The translations under genes and the position numbers were made by a program. A stretch of 14,135 nucleotides of DNA, from positions 1-14,135 of the forward strand of contig JBJKSJ010000227.1 of the NCBI GenBank assembly GCA_046704085.1, written 5' to 3'. This document shows, one piece after another, positions 13,911-14,135 of this stretch (positions are counted from its first letter, which is position 1; the number at the start of each line of letters is the position of its first letter). Below the pieces are notes generated by a model. That model was given only the letters and a program-made list of their open reading frames with translations. It did not search any database and was not told the DNA's origin. Source of the stretch: DATBHW01 sp046704085 (GTDB taxonomy: Bacteria > Chloroflexota > Ktedonobacteria > Ktedonobacterales > DATBGS01).

Positions 13911-14135
13911 CTACAAGGATAGAAAGGGATCGGAACTTAACATCGAATGAGACCCCATATACCAAGCTCCCTGATTAAAATCAATGAAAGATACACCTGC
14001 TTGGTGGCACCTGGCAATAATCGCCTCTCTAACTTCCTGATCGGTTGATTGTTCCGAAACGAGACCGAGGGCTTCTGAAACCTTGCGCACCCATGTATCA
14101 ATTGGCTGAAGACGAACCCTGTCATGCTGATCTAC
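13911..14135 (-). CDS. 3' end of a probable HhH-GPD superfamily DNA glycosylase
   Basis: An open frame enters from the right edge and ends with TAG at 13911-13913, leaving 74 residues. Its beginning, RVRLQPIDTWVRKVSEALGL, resembles the region around the catalytic Asp of endonuclease III/OGG-type base-excision glycosylases (compare the VDTHVxRV pattern). The later FIDFNQGAWYMGS resembles the closing helix. Such enzymes remove damaged bases from DNA. The start codon and the helix-hairpin-helix lie outside the window, so the assignment is tentative. GC content of this stretch is 105 of 225 bases (47%), well below its neighbours (for example 41 of 60 at 13501-13560), which may mean a different origin. 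Alternative: an unrelated helical protein. Confidence 0.55.
   Translation of the reverse strand, partial: VDQHDRVRLQPIDTWVRKVSEALGLVSEQSTDQEVREAIIARCHQAGVSFIDFNQGAWYMGSHSMLSSDPFLSL

Overview
The window is a GC-rich bacterial chromosome segment that is mostly housekeeping. Genes are tightly packed, several starts are non-ATG (GTG for rdgB, TTG for thiL and probably for the dehydrogenase), and Shine-Dalgarno (SD) sequences are clear. Gene content and protein style (a DEDDh exonuclease/DinG-like fusion, a four-helix small membrane protein, a free-standing B3/4 protein, a particular cupin type) suggest a Chloroflexota member, possibly Ktedonobacteria-like. That assignment is an inference without a database search. 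Both ends of the window cut through genes.

Left part (1-5776), all on the minus strand. A gene start with a strong SD runs off the left edge and contains a perfect inverted repeat at 1-40. Next comes a 170-residue membrane protein. Then a translationally coupled unit is read in the order rdgB, exonuclease/DinG-like protein, thiL. The genes overlap by 23 and 8 bases and are fed by an extended -10 promoter upstream of rdgB. The exonuclease half of the large protein looks intact, but every ATPase motif I can find in its helicase half is degenerate. The 259 bases between thiL and the membrane gene (809-1067), and the 194 bases at 102-295, show no convincing gene or RNA.

Middle part (5777-8783). 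A divergent promoter region separates rdgB from two plus-strand genes: a zinc-dependent medium-chain alcohol dehydrogenase and a membrane-anchored, multidomain polysaccharide deacetylase. The deacetylase converges on fabH, and a nested stem-loop with a T-run lies between the two.

Right part (8784-14135), all on the minus strand. In transcription order: the 3' end of a probable HhH-GPD DNA glycosylase, a free-standing tRNA-editing-like B3/4 protein, a GNAT acetyltransferase, trpB, a small cupin, trpA and, after a 274-base leader region with its own promoter, fabH. The last two tryptophan-synthesis steps (indole release by TrpA, condensation with serine by TrpB) are encoded together with the cupin gene inserted between them. 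The glycosylase fragment at the right edge has markedly lower GC than its neighbours.

I see no tRNA, rRNA, CRISPR array, transposase or phage gene. The observations most worth a second look are the apparent pseudo-helicase, the cupin inside trpB-trpA, the left-edge fold-back repeat and the long structured fabH leader.
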